From Pisolithus tinctorius (taxonomy: Eukaryota; Basidiomycota; Agaricomycetes; Boletales; Pisolithaceae), in contig JANFAH010000007.1 in the NCBI GenBank assembly GCA_024663395.1, positions 62,001-126,000 on the forward strand: 64,000 bases of DNA. The letters run 5' to 3'. The position numbers were made by a program, and so were the translations under genes. Positions 33,109-43,623 of the stretch are shown one piece after another. The notes beneath the pieces are model-generated. The model was not told the origin of the DNA. It did not search any database and saw only the letters and a program-made list of their open reading frames with translations. Position 1 is the stretch's first letter. Each line of letters begins with the position of its first letter.

Positions 33109-36043
33109 ATGGATTCGCAGTATGACACAGACAATGGCTATGATGATTGGGTCCTGACAGATGTAGAAGATGGGAGTAACATCGTCAGACAAGGCACTGA
33201 GCAGTCAGTAACTGGGGATGGGGACCAGGAGAACTTTGACATCAACGAATTGGAGGTGCTGGTTCGCAGATGGAAGGATTGGAAAGAGTCTGGAAAGACA
33301 AAAAAACCGATGATCTTGCAGTCAATATTGGGGGAGCTGCACGAATTAGACAAGAACACAGAGTTGTCACATGCAGAAATGCAGCTGAAGGCTGGGGTAT
33401 GGGGTTGCAGCTCTGAATGGGTCTTCGAAGACTAACGAATCACTTGTAGCTCATCACAGCTTGGTTGAAGCCATTGCGTGCCTGGAAGCCCCAAATTACG
33501 CTCCGGTCTGGATACAGATATTCCGTGTGGTCAGTGGTTCGGGAATTGTATCATGACCTTGTGCAGAGAAAACTCGCCAGCATGAGGGAGGACACTGGGA
33601 ATGAAGAAAGCACCAAGCAAATTGGTGTCTATCAGCAGGCACTCACTGCATTCATGCAGGAGGACCTCTCCAAAGAGCAGTTGGCAGCAGCAGAGGCCAT
33701 AGCTGACAAATGGAATGGGATGGAAGGACCCACCCCTGAAATAAAATCCAGGTGAGTTCCCAGATGCACAGTTTGTCACAGTGTTTGTGACAGAATGCGG
33801 GTCCTTAGAAATGCAGCAAGATACGGGTACAATTATTGCTGCAATTTTGCAGAAGAGATGTGGAGGTATTGCGGCATGTGGGTCATATGTTTTGCTGGGT
33901 GGAAAAATGTGGAAGGTACTGTGGAGGCATGCACGTGGGTTCTGATTTTTATCAAGCATCATTGTGCACTGCTGATCCCTTCCTAGCATGGACTTCAACC
34001 AAGATATTGCGGACGGAACCTCGTTTAATGAGGTTCGGAACCTAGAGGGACCATGGTGGGATTACCTTGGTGAAGCATTTGAGGAGTCTGGAATTTCAGA
34101 CAAAGACAAAGACAGCCAAGGTGATGGATGGCCGGGCAAGAAGGCTGCAAGGACTGTGAAAGTCGATGCTGTCTCTTTGGTGACAAATGAAGATGGCACA
34201 GTATTGATTGGTGAAATCACAGGTCTGTCATGTGATTTACTGCAGAAAACGGTGCACGGGTTCATGACTGCCCACTACAGCGAGTGTCAGATCCGTAGAT
34301 GTGGGTTGCGCTGATCAGCGGTCTGAAGGACAAGCTTGTGGAAAGGCAACATCGACTGTGCCGTTCAAACAGCTCAGTGTGAGGAAATATAAAAGTGTGG
34401 ATTGAGGCTGGGGTAGAGGAATCTGAGAGGGAGAGAGTAAGACCAAAGGGGCTGCTATAGCCTGGGCAAGAGAAGGAGGGGATAGGGAACTGTCTAGGGC
34501 AGTCTGGGGCAGTCTTAAGCTGATTCTCGTCTTTGGGGGTAACTCGTCTATTGATAAAAACTTACAGTACAAACAAATTGTAAGTAAGTGCTGACTAAGC
34601 ACACAAAAAAGCGAACTATACTACTCAAGTATAGTACCCACAACAGTAAGTAAAGAAACAATAAAACAAATAAAATAGAAATTAATACCCAATCCCATAG
34701 TAAGGAGATCTCTCTCCTTACATCGGAACACATCAAAAAGCAATGATTGCAACCCGACATCTCCCACCAAATTTCTCCTTTACCGTTGACCCCAGTCATA
34801 TGTCGGTCGCAGTGGCTACTGAACTTTTGAGCTTCTGGTGTCAACGACAGGACAAGAACATGGACGATGTATTTTGCTTTGAAAAGTGGCTGGATCGAGG
34901 TGGAAAGTTACAGCCACCAGCAGTGGACAGTGGCATTCCCCTTCAGATTGTAAGAGACCGGCGATCCAGGTCCCACATGCCTGCAACTGCTCCCGCCCAA
35001 TCCAAAGCCCCAGCTGGGAGGACTCAAAGGTCAGATCGGCGGGGAAATGGAAAGGGCAGCACGAACACAGTGCAGCCAAATGTCCAAGGCAGTGACATGG
35101 ATGACTTTGAATGGGCATCTCCAGTCATCTTCGAAGGTGCAGATATGCCCGGTCCAAGCCATGATTGGCATGGCCGCGTCAGTAATGGAGGAAAGTCATC
35201 CCACCTGAAACGTCTCCACTGAAGGAAGATAGCTGCAGATGTTGAAACTGACCATGATGATGACCCACTGGATGATGGGTGGCCACAGGCCAACCAGCAT
35301 CACGAAGCGACTCCCTTCCCGCGCAAGACAACTGCACCGATTTGGCCCAATGATGCGCATTGGAAAGACACCTGCTGGGTCCACAATAAAACTCCATTCC
35401 TGGGGAGGGCAATGAAGGAAACCAACACATCGTATGTTGAAGAGGAAGTGTCCAATTCTGATGAAGTCAATCAATTGGAAGGTCTAGGTGCAGCAGACGA
35501 ATTACCAACACTTGCCAAACGGAGGCCAGGTCTGTTTCCATCGCATGGACAGGCTATCATATATACCATTTATTAGCTGAGTTGATTGAGTTCACCGCAA
35601 AGATTAAGGATGGTTCCGAGCACCAGGGTGATGATCATTTGCGAAGTCTTCCAATCACCCAGGATGCACCTCCAAATCCAGTTGGACGTGGAAACAAGCG
35701 GCCAGAGGTAAGGCTGAAGCCTTCCTTGAAGCAAGGAGGCCAAGCACAGATCAACCCTGGACGTGCTAAACAGGATGTAGCCCAACCTCATTCTGCAACT
35801 GCCAGTAAGGGCCATCGAATTCCTTTACAAAATGGCAAGGGTACGGATTCCAAATCAGGACAGAGGCAATTGGTGGTGAGTGGTGGAGATGGAATGATGG
35901 AGGGCATCTGGAAATCCCCTCAGGTCCATCGGGCCCCTGCCTGGCCAGATGTGGATGTCCCTTCACCCCCATCCAAGCGATCGCGGAAGCATACATTGGC
36001 AGATCCAGGGGTTTCTCCAGGAAAGAGGGCAAGGATGCAATGA
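33109..36043 (+). CDS. uncharacterised KDZ-linked gene, split by a solo LTR
   Basis: The start is MDSQYDTDNGYDDWVLTD. The first exon has ELEVLVRRWKDWKESGKTKK, then LITAWLKPLRAWKPQ across an intron ending CTTGTAG. Next come VYQQALTAFMQEDLSKEQL...ADKWNGMEGPTPE and DFNQDIADGTSF...WWDYLGEAFEE. After the LTR come HLPPNFSFTVDPSHMS...LLSFWCQRQ, and the gene ends in a basic Ser/Pro-rich tail (PSKRSRKH...GKRARM). The layout resembles a large family of unannotated mushroom proteins, but no function is known to me. Removal of 34378-34722 plus one 4-bp duplication restores one frame across the site. A frame break near 34310 is unexplained by a clean intron. Confidence 0.55.
34378..34722. mobile_element. 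solo LTR inserted in the KDZ cargo gene
   Basis: This 345-bp block begins TGTGAGGA and ends TCCTTACA, an imperfect inverted terminal repeat with TG...CA ends. It has AATAAAA and runs of TACT typical of LTRs. The flanks are TCAG (34374-34377) and TCGG (34723-34726): a 4-bp duplication differing by one CpG-to-CpA change. It shares no sequence with the 467-bp LTR family at 3-10 kb, so it is a different family. Confidence 0.7.
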
Positions 36044-36591
36044 TCTCAGATGGAGTTTGGATCTGCATGTACATATAATATTATAGAGGCAATGAAATCA
36101 TTGATTCAGTTCAGGTTGCAAAGGTCATGTCAGGGTGCATGCCCCACCCCGGTTATGCAGGGCCCCAATCATTTTGTGTTGACTCACACACGCATTTGTG
36201 GGCACCCATGCCATTGCTATGTAGTTGTTGGTATTTCTACTGGATTACATGCCAGGCAGCCAGCATTTATCTTTCATACTGGGCACGGAAACATGACATT
36301 CTCAACTCCCGCCTCGTGGCAGATGTTCCCATGGTTGGGTGTGGAACATTGATATTCGGAGTGGCAATGGCTTCCGACAAGTGAAATTGTTTAGCATCCA
36401 TCCACTATGGGTGAAAACATTCCCCACGGAGTATGCTTCAATCCCGGAGGTTTGGTTCATTCAATTTCATACCACAATTCCATTAATCATTCATAGTTCG
36501 TATTCGGCAAATCGAAGCCAGGGGGGAGGACCCTCTGCAATCCACAGGCCCCTCAAGGAGGGGTCAAAAGGCAGGAACCATCTGACAGTTG

Positions 36592-37011
36592 ATGAGCCAC
36601 GGTCGACATAGCCAGATGCCGGAGCACCTTCCACCTCAACCACGGCTTTCTGAGGTTTCTGCATCAATGGTTGATCCATTTCCACCCCCCCCACTGCCTC
36701 CTGAGGATGACATTCCGCCCCCCCCACCGCCTCCTGAGGATGACATTCCACCCCCCCCACTGCCTCCTGAGGATGACATTCCACCACCCCCGCCACCTCC
36801 TAATGATCTTGAGGTCACGGCCGAGGAGCTGCCACCGCCACAACCTAGTGAAGCCAGCGACGATAGCGAGGAGCAAACCCCCCCGCCACAATCTGATGAA
36901 GATGAGACTGACAATGCCCTCATCCCACCTCCACCCCCCTCCTCACAAGAATCCAACTCCCACCATTCAGTCACATCACCGGATGGGAATGATACCCATA
37001 TGTCAAGTTGA
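36592..37011 (+). CDS. proline-rich low-complexity protein with 12-residue repeats
   Basis: This ORF of about 139 residues begins MSHGRHSQMPEHLPPQP. From about 36675 to 36800 it carries three and a half copies of a 36-bp unit encoding PPPPLPPEDDIP, then a Pro/Glu/Asp-rich tail (SDDSEEQTPPPQSDEDE). It is intrinsically disordered, with no domain. It may be the N-terminal exon of a larger cargo gene continuing to 38395, since no clear terminator or promoter separates them. Antisense frames of similar length are glycine-rich shadows. Confidence 0.4.
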   Translation: MSHGRHSQMPEHLPPQPRLSEVSASMVDPFPPPPLPPEDDIPPPPPPPEDDIPPPPLPPEDDIPPPPPPPNDLEVTAEELPPPQPSEASDDSEEQTPPPQSDEDETDNALIPPPPPSSQESNSHHSVTSPDGNDTHMSS

Positions 37012-37049
37012 TTTTGTACATGTTTGGATTGCCATCTGACGAATACAGC

Positions 37050-38395
37050 GATGGACACTGACATAACTTTGGAACTACCCGTGCAACCCCCATCCGACAG
37101 TAAGTGTTCATTGGCCCATTCAACCCTGTCGGTAATTTTCATTGATAGTATAGACACCTGATTCCTGGCTGAAGACATCAGCAATCCCCAGGTGCCAATT
37201 CTTGAAGATCAGCCAGATGTTTTATTCTGTGCAGAACGGCACTGACTGCAACAGAAATTTACGCACCTATGTTCCGCCTGGATGGGTGAGTTTCATTTCA
37301 TAGAATGCAATTAATTCAGCTGCTCGACACAGTACAGGCCATGACCTGTCCGATGAGGAGAAGCGGGAAATGGAGGTGCATGGTTTCATGCATCCAGGAG
37401 CTGATCATGCCAGTAAGCACCCCAGACAATGTTCCTATCCTCACTTGACTCCCATGCAGTATATTGGGCCATTCATCAGCTTAGGCTCACCCGTCGTCCC
37501 ATCCGGTATCATTTCCCTTTCCATCCAAATGACCAGTTTGATCCAGCAGTCGCGGATGCAATGGCACGGACAGCAACAGATTTCGCCTATGTGGTACTAC
37601 GATGGATGGACCTTCAGGAGGAAGCAGAGAGATCCCTCCATCAAATCGCTGATTTGGACACCTTCTATGACCCATTCACTGCGATAGGCCTTCAGCAGTT
37701 TGCAGCACAACCTCGATACCTGGCCCAGCAGTCAGTCATGGACATGATCTTCATGTACATGAGCTGCCACATCGATACTGCTGTTCAGCACCTAGTACAA
37801 CTGCCAACCACGGCCAAATGGCCAGCAAACTGGTATCGCAATCTCTGCATTGATATGGTGAGTGTTCTGTGCTAGAGAGATTGCAAGGCATTGACTCACT
37901 ATTATTCAGAGTACCCTGGACTGTCTCATCCCGATAGCAGTCACACAAAATTGTTATTGGCTCCTGTTTCCCATGTCGTACATGCTGCGACATATGGGGG
38001 GATGGACAGAAGAAACCTTCCGCAATGCCCTGTCTCGTGTTCCAGAGGCGCAGATGTCCAATACCTGCTCACACATTATGGAATTACTGCTGCAGTGGAC
38101 TCCGCACCTGCAGGAAGATGGCGGGTTTGTGCTTCTGTGGTGGTTAACGGCTGCATCGAACTATGCAAGCGACTTGTGTGTTTTGTGCTCTGATGAGGTG
38201 CAGACCATTGCGCAAAGGTATTTCAGGGTACAAGCTCCGAATTTCAACTGTCATAGGCAGGGCATACTGACAATATACTTAGGACCTTTGGCCATCGGAC
38301 AAGTCCCCCATCAAGGATCACCTCCATGGGACATTGGAATCACGGGTGGAGAGTTACATGAACATTGCACGCAGAGTAGAGGCGCTTCTCCCTGA
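37050..38395 (+). CDS. uncharacterised KDZ cargo gene, multi-exon
   Basis: Plus-strand frames at 37429-37875 and 37973-38395 encode ordered-looking protein: HQLRLTRRPIRYHFPFHPNDQFDPAVADAM..., LVQLPTTAKWPANWYRNLCIDM, then MSYMLRHMGGWTEETFRNAL...TPHLQEDGGFVLLWWLTAASNYASDLC. GT-AG junctions such as GGTGAGTG near 37858 and ACAG-like acceptors near 37440 are present, but exon borders were not resolved. I recognise no family. It lies between the proline-rich ORF and the oppositely oriented TET/JBP gene, with the two 3' ends facing each other about 240 bp apart. Confidence 0.4.
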
Positions 38396-38637
38396 CCTTA
38401 ATGCAGAAGTAGAAGAATTATTTGAGTGGTTGACATGCATGGCCCAGATGTTGGGATTGTACACCGATGGGGCTAGATGTGAATTGTGTACTTGTGTAGA
38501 GTAGATATAATCATCTCCCACTGCACCTGGCATGACAGAGATTGATATGCAAAGAACCATGATTTCGGCACAATGATGACCCTGAACATTGAGAATGATC
38601 TTTTGATATGCCTCAATAAATTAATATGCCCATGTCT

Positions 38638-40222
38638 TTATGTCTGCACTGCCTGCAAATCCCTTGCTATGTCCGATATGTGTGGCCTCTCACATAGTGG
38701 GACTTGAACGTATCGATGGACATTCTCTCGCATGTAATATGCCAGGCATGCCCGATCGCCATCTATGCCATCGACATGGTGAATCAATGCTGAACCCACA
38801 AGTGCAATTACAGTGCCCGGATTGTACTGCAGCCGTATTCCGAGCTCCAGGACCAAGAAGTGGAGCCATGGATAGTTGCTGACAGTAAGCAGGGTATCTA
38901 GCCATACCTTCCAGCCATTCGTATCTTTATGTGCGGGTGAAGCGTGATTCACCATTACCGACATAGAACTGTAGACCGAGTTCCACATTGGCAAGACGGC
39001 CTCCATATCTTCATCCTGCCATTCAGCAGCCTTTGATCTGAGTCATCTTATTGCCTCCCGTCCATGCAGGTACATTTTTGGGTGCATGATACGCAGTGCT
39101 CCCGATAGGATGGCTTGTAGCCCAGCCGTGCACTGCAGCCATTCGTGTACCTCCTTTGGTTGCAATTTTGACTTTAAGAGTCACGATACTTTGGGATGAT
39201 GCGCATCATTGCTCGGCTTGAAACTGCATTTCAGCCTGACCCATGTGCCAATAGTGTATTCCATACCCCACACCCTTGTTGAAACCATGTGGGTGAGAGG
39301 TCTATTGCACCTTTAAGATTTGCGTTGTTGTGAAAGTTTTTCCCATCGTTCCGCCATCCTCCCATTCCATTTGACTTCAGGCTCTGTTGAAGTGGAATGC
39401 TGAGCAGTCCAAGAGAATTCCAAACTTCTGACTGCTCCCCATGTTAGCATTGCAAGCAATCCGAAATTCAGAAGGTCAACCTGATAGGCTTGGCTGATGG
39501 CGTTTGGAAGATACCATAGCAGGATGCTGCCCTCCTTGTCAATCACCACTGTAGGATGTGTAATTTCCATATCATTTGAACGGGCCAGGTCAGTCTGAAC
39601 ACCCTGCTTTATGTCGTGGGTCACTTGTTGATGCTTTTAATCACTTTTCATTTGGCGGATCTTGTGTACTCACTGCATTCTCAATATGCTTGTATGATGA
39701 TGGCCAGAATGTGATCTGCCTCGCAAGCTATTTGCATTGGAATGGATATTGCTGGCAGGGCACGCGGGCCGTCCACTATTTCTTCATGCAGCCTTGCCAT
39801 CATGTACTGGCAGATGGCATCTGTTAGATGCATTTGCCAATCATTGGAGGTGTTGGCAGGACGTTGCACGGCAGCCATTCAATTTCAGTCAAGAGGTAGA
39901 TGGCCCGATGGAAATCCTGAAATGCAAGAGTACCGATGCCGCATTTGCAATATTTTCGACTTACAACATGAGTTGGCACCCAATATGTGGTCAACCGCCT
40001 GGAAAGGCAATCGAAGCTATCAACGGTGCATTGATATTGCACCTTCAATTCCAGCTTGAAAATCAGATCAGATATGATTTCCGGAGGCCACACTCAATAC
40101 TGCAACAATTTGGTGATGACATGGGCTGGATACATTTCCTCTACTGGTTGTTCACGTACTTTGCTATCATCTATGATAGCGACAGTGGACACCTCCATGG
40201 GTTGCGACAACAGGCGCCATAT
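38638..40222 (-). pseudogene. TET/JBP-family 2OG-Fe(II) dioxygenase (5mC oxygenase family)
   Basis: The C-terminal catalytic core is clear: LQAILSGALRIMHPKMYLHGREAIR (38.9-39.2 kb), then VMVNHASPAHKDTNGW with the HxD iron ligands. LGIRLQYNPGTVIALVGSALIHHV carries the distal His, and GDRACLAYYMRENVH supplies the 2-oxoglutarate Arg. Upstream, ITHPTVVIDKEGSILLWYLPNAISQAYQ matches the N-terminal strand region of fungal TET/JBP proteins. Family members oxidise 5-methylcytosine in DNA. One in-frame TGA between AIR and LRSKAAE fits CGA-to-TGA, and another stop lies near 39313 unless spliced out, so this copy is probably inactive. Exons upstream of 39624 are tentative. Confidence 0.75.
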
Positions 40223-40439
40223 CAATAATGAGCATGTCTTCCATCTTGGTTTAGCCTCGCCCAACCTTCTTGGAGATGCCTGTCAGCAGAGTGGGGAGGA
40301 ATCTGCCACATACGTGACACAGTTGGCCATTGGGTTTGACTTGTGGACCACCCATGGACTGGCCCATTGCTTGCTTTTGATTGGATTGGATATATCCCAG
40401 AGGCCCTGCCCATTGGTTGCGACTGGTACAATCTTCCTT

Positions 40440-42605
40440 CTATTTGCCCATTCGTGGTTTGTGATGTCGTCCGATATCTACCTGACGGGCCCACCCATAA
40501 CATTTCATGCGCACAACATTACTTGTATGGGCTCTTCCGTGGGTTGTCACCTCATCTGAGATATATTTGACAGGCCTGTTTGCATTATCCGATCGAAATC
40601 GTATCTGTTCAATGGGCCTGTCCCTGATTTCAAACACCACCCGCTATAGACACAATTGGCCCTCCCATGACATTAGTTGGATAGAATTCACCATGGACTG
40701 GCCCGTCCATAGGTTTCGACCCCATCCAAGATACAACCGTCGTGCCTTCCTATATGATTTTTTGGATGGAACATCCCATGCACAGGCCCGTTCTTGTCGC
40801 ACAAATTATCCAATATGTACCCGACGGGCCTCCCCATAAGATTTGTTGGACGGGTCCTCCCATGCATGGGCCCATCCATCGGTTGAGACCTTATCCATTA
40901 TATACATGGCAGGCCTGCCATATGTTAATATACATGCCGCACCCCTTCTACAGGCCCATTCTCGTGTTACCACATCATCCGCTATATACCCGATGGCCTG
41001 CCCATAAGATTTGTCGCATGGATCATCCCATGGACAGGCCCGTCCATGGGTTGAGACCTTATCTGTTATATACATGGCGGGCCTGCCATATGTTAGTGCT
41101 CATGCTGCACCCCTTCTACGGCCCGTCCTCGTGTTACCACATCATCCGCTATATACCTGACAGGCCTGCCCATAAGATTTGTCGTATGGATCATCTCCTT
41201 TCTCAGTGCGTCGATGGGTTGAGACCTCATCCGCTATATAGATGGTGGGCCTGCCATATGTCAGTGTACATGCTGCCCTCTTTTACAGGCCTGTCCGTGT
41301 GTTACCACATCTTCCACTATATACCCGACGGGCCTGCCCATAACATTTGTTGCATGCCTCATCTCATTGTCGGGCCCATCCATGGGATGAGACCTCATCC
41401 GTTATATACATGGCAGGCCTGCCATATGTTAGTGTACATGCCACACCCCTTTTACAGGCCCATCCGTGTGTTACCACATCATCCGCTATATACCCGATGG
41501 GCCTGCCCATATCATTCGTTGCATGGATCATCTCATTGCCGGGCCCATCCATTGGTTGAGACCTCATCCTTTATATACATGGTGGGCCTGCCATATGTTA
41601 GTGTACATGCCACACCCCTTTTACGGGCCCGTCCGTGTGTTACCACATCATCTGCTATATACCCGATGGGCCTGCCCATATCATTTGTTGCATGGATCAT
41701 CTCATTGCCGGGCCTGTCCATGGGTTGAGACCTCATCAGTTATATACATCGCAGGCCTGCCATATGTTCGTGTACATGCCGCACCCCTTTTACGGGCCCA
41801 TCTGCGTGTTACGACATCATCCGCAATATACCCGACAGGCCTGCCCATATGTTCCCATGGATGTTTCATCCATTCCCCGGGCCCCCCCATGGGATGAGAC
41901 CTCATTCGTCATATACATGGCGGGCCTGACATTTGTTGGTGTACATGCCACCCCCCTTTTATGGGCCTGTCCTTGTGTTACCACATCATCTGCTATATAC
42001 CTGACAGGCCTGCCCATATGTTCCCATGGATGTTTCATCCATTCCCTGGGCCCCCCCATGGGTTGCGACCCCATCCGTGATATACATGGTGGGCCTGCGC
42101 ATAAGATCCAGGCCCTACCCATATCTTCTGATAGCTATCGCACCCCTCCCACTGACCCGCCCTGGGGTGTAACATCATCTGATATTTTCCCGACAGGCCT
42201 GCCCATAAGATTAGATGGGTAGAACACCCCTTGGACAGGCCCATCAATCAGATGTTGCATCATCCGCCATATTAGTGATGGGCCTGCCCATATTTTCCGA
42301 CCAGTTCCTTATCCCTTCGATGGGCCCGACTATCAGTTTCGATGGGTGCAGCATGCTTCAGATGGGCCTGTCCATGGGTTGTGGCACACCCACTGTATGC
42401 ATGATGGGCCTGACAATAAGTTGCAATGGATTGACTCTTGTAATATACTTGTCATGGGCCTGCTCATTTCCTGCTGTCACTCTGGGCTTCCAGGCCTCTT
42501 CATATGTTATGACTTAATTAATTTGACGGGCCCACATCAGGCTCTACATGAGTAATGGTAATTTGGCATGCAGGCTACCCATATGTTGTGACTAAGCTGA
42601 CTACA
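40440..42605. repeat. KDZ subterminal palindrome array (right end), 169-bp higher-order unit
   Basis: GGGCC-centred sites recur about every 55-60 bp. Between about 40800 and 42080 a 169-bp higher-order unit containing three sites repeats, shown by near-identical 67-residue minus-strand frames at 41364, 41533 and 41702. Unit landmarks are GTGTTACCACATCATC, TATATACCCGA and TGAGACCTCATC. The outer part, 42430-42605, is homologous to 14040-14290 at the end of the other copy. The unit sequence differs from the left arrays except for the palindrome itself. Confidence 0.8.
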
Positions 42606-42922
42606 TGGGGTCAGTTGACATAATAAACATGGCCGAGCGATCCTTGGTAGCGTAGTGAAGGTACTCCATACTTCGTCTGAAGTGTGCTATCAAGATCTTT
42701 GAGGTTCCTAATGGAAGGGATATGATCGACACTGAGGACTGTAAGTCCCCACAGGATAACCTGTAGTTGTGTGTCAGAGAATAATGAATGGGGAAGATGC
42801 CATAGAATGTCAAGGATGCATGTCTATCCATTCATGTATCAGTGAAGCTGGCACGTTTGGATAGAACAGAAAGACAAACCTGTTTGTCGGGCCATGGAAA
42901 CCATGGTAAGTTTGGGGTGGTC

Positions 42923-43623
42923 TCACCACATTGCGTTGGACACAATGTGCCAGGCTGGAGAGGTTCTGTCATTGTTCATCAGTGCGAGGTAGCATAAACC
43001 ATGTAGGATGACATCTGACTCACCTTCCTCATACAAATCATCGTTGATTGCTGGGGGAGTGTCAGATCCATCTTCATCAGATGATTGGAGATCATCACCA
43101 TGGGCCAACCAGGTGGCCAAGCTGCTAGCCAGCATTGTTAGTGACCAATCATAGGCAGATGCTGAATACAACTGGTCATGGTCAATAGCATCCCAATCAA
43201 GCTGAAAACCATCATAATCCTCCTGGGTGACTTCGGTACATTGCATGTTGGCACCCTCAGTGGGTTTGAAGGCAGGAGACGGTGAGTCTGAGAGATCTGT
43301 TAGGAGTTCAAGCAATGGCAACCTCACATCAGGTCAAAGAGGAGAACTTGAGGGGTGCCATGGAGAAAGGAGGTGCTCGACATTTTCTTGATGGGGAGTG
43401 GTCTTCTCATGTCATCAAGCTGCATGGGTGTCTCGCCACTTGTTGTCCTTGCAAGCAACACAAGTCCACTTGTACTGGTGTTGACCAGTGCCCGCAGCCC
43501 AGTCTGTTCGTGTTGATTCGTGGGGTCAGCATGTTTGCCATGCGAATGGCCACATGCATGGCTCAGCAGTAACATAATAGCATGAAGTAGTGAACTTACA
43601 CCGAGGGTGCTCAAAGTCCTCAC
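42923..43623 (-). CDS. hypothetical acidic protein outside the KDZ end
   Basis: The minus-strand frame 43327-42923 encodes an acidic segment (DDLQSSDEDGSDTPPAINDD, then LHGLCYLALMNNDRTSP) that looks like real protein. The frame 43623-43324 may be an upstream exon. No domain is recognised, and a competing plus-strand frame (43282-43572) is similarly long. It follows the last array and could be host, or cargo beyond the presumed terminus. Confidence 0.3.

Larger units (their letters stand above)
24701..42605. mobile_element. KDZ-type DNA transposon carrying a TET/JBP dioxygenase
   Basis: Two palindrome arrays in opposite orientation (24701-25990 and 40440-42605) bracket a set of genes: a Zn2Cys6-like protein, a CxC2-KDZ transposase, uncharacterised cargo and a TET/JBP oxygenase. 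The right array ends in a block shared with the terminus of the second copy at 14290, which supports it being the element's end. The left end is missing, cut at the Tc1/mariner-like palindrome. KDZ elements (Kyakuja, Dileera, Zisupton) and their linkage to TET/JBP genes in mushroom-forming fungi are established. The exact borders and target duplication here are inferred. Confidence 0.7.

Noticed and set aside
36636..37184. 182-codon glycine-rich antisense ORF
   Set aside because: It is the antisense shadow of the proline-rich repeat ORF.
40700..42222. Plus-strand frames of 100-328 codons in the right array
   Set aside because: They are repetitive products of the 169-bp unit, with antisense frames equally open and no domain, so they are not genes.
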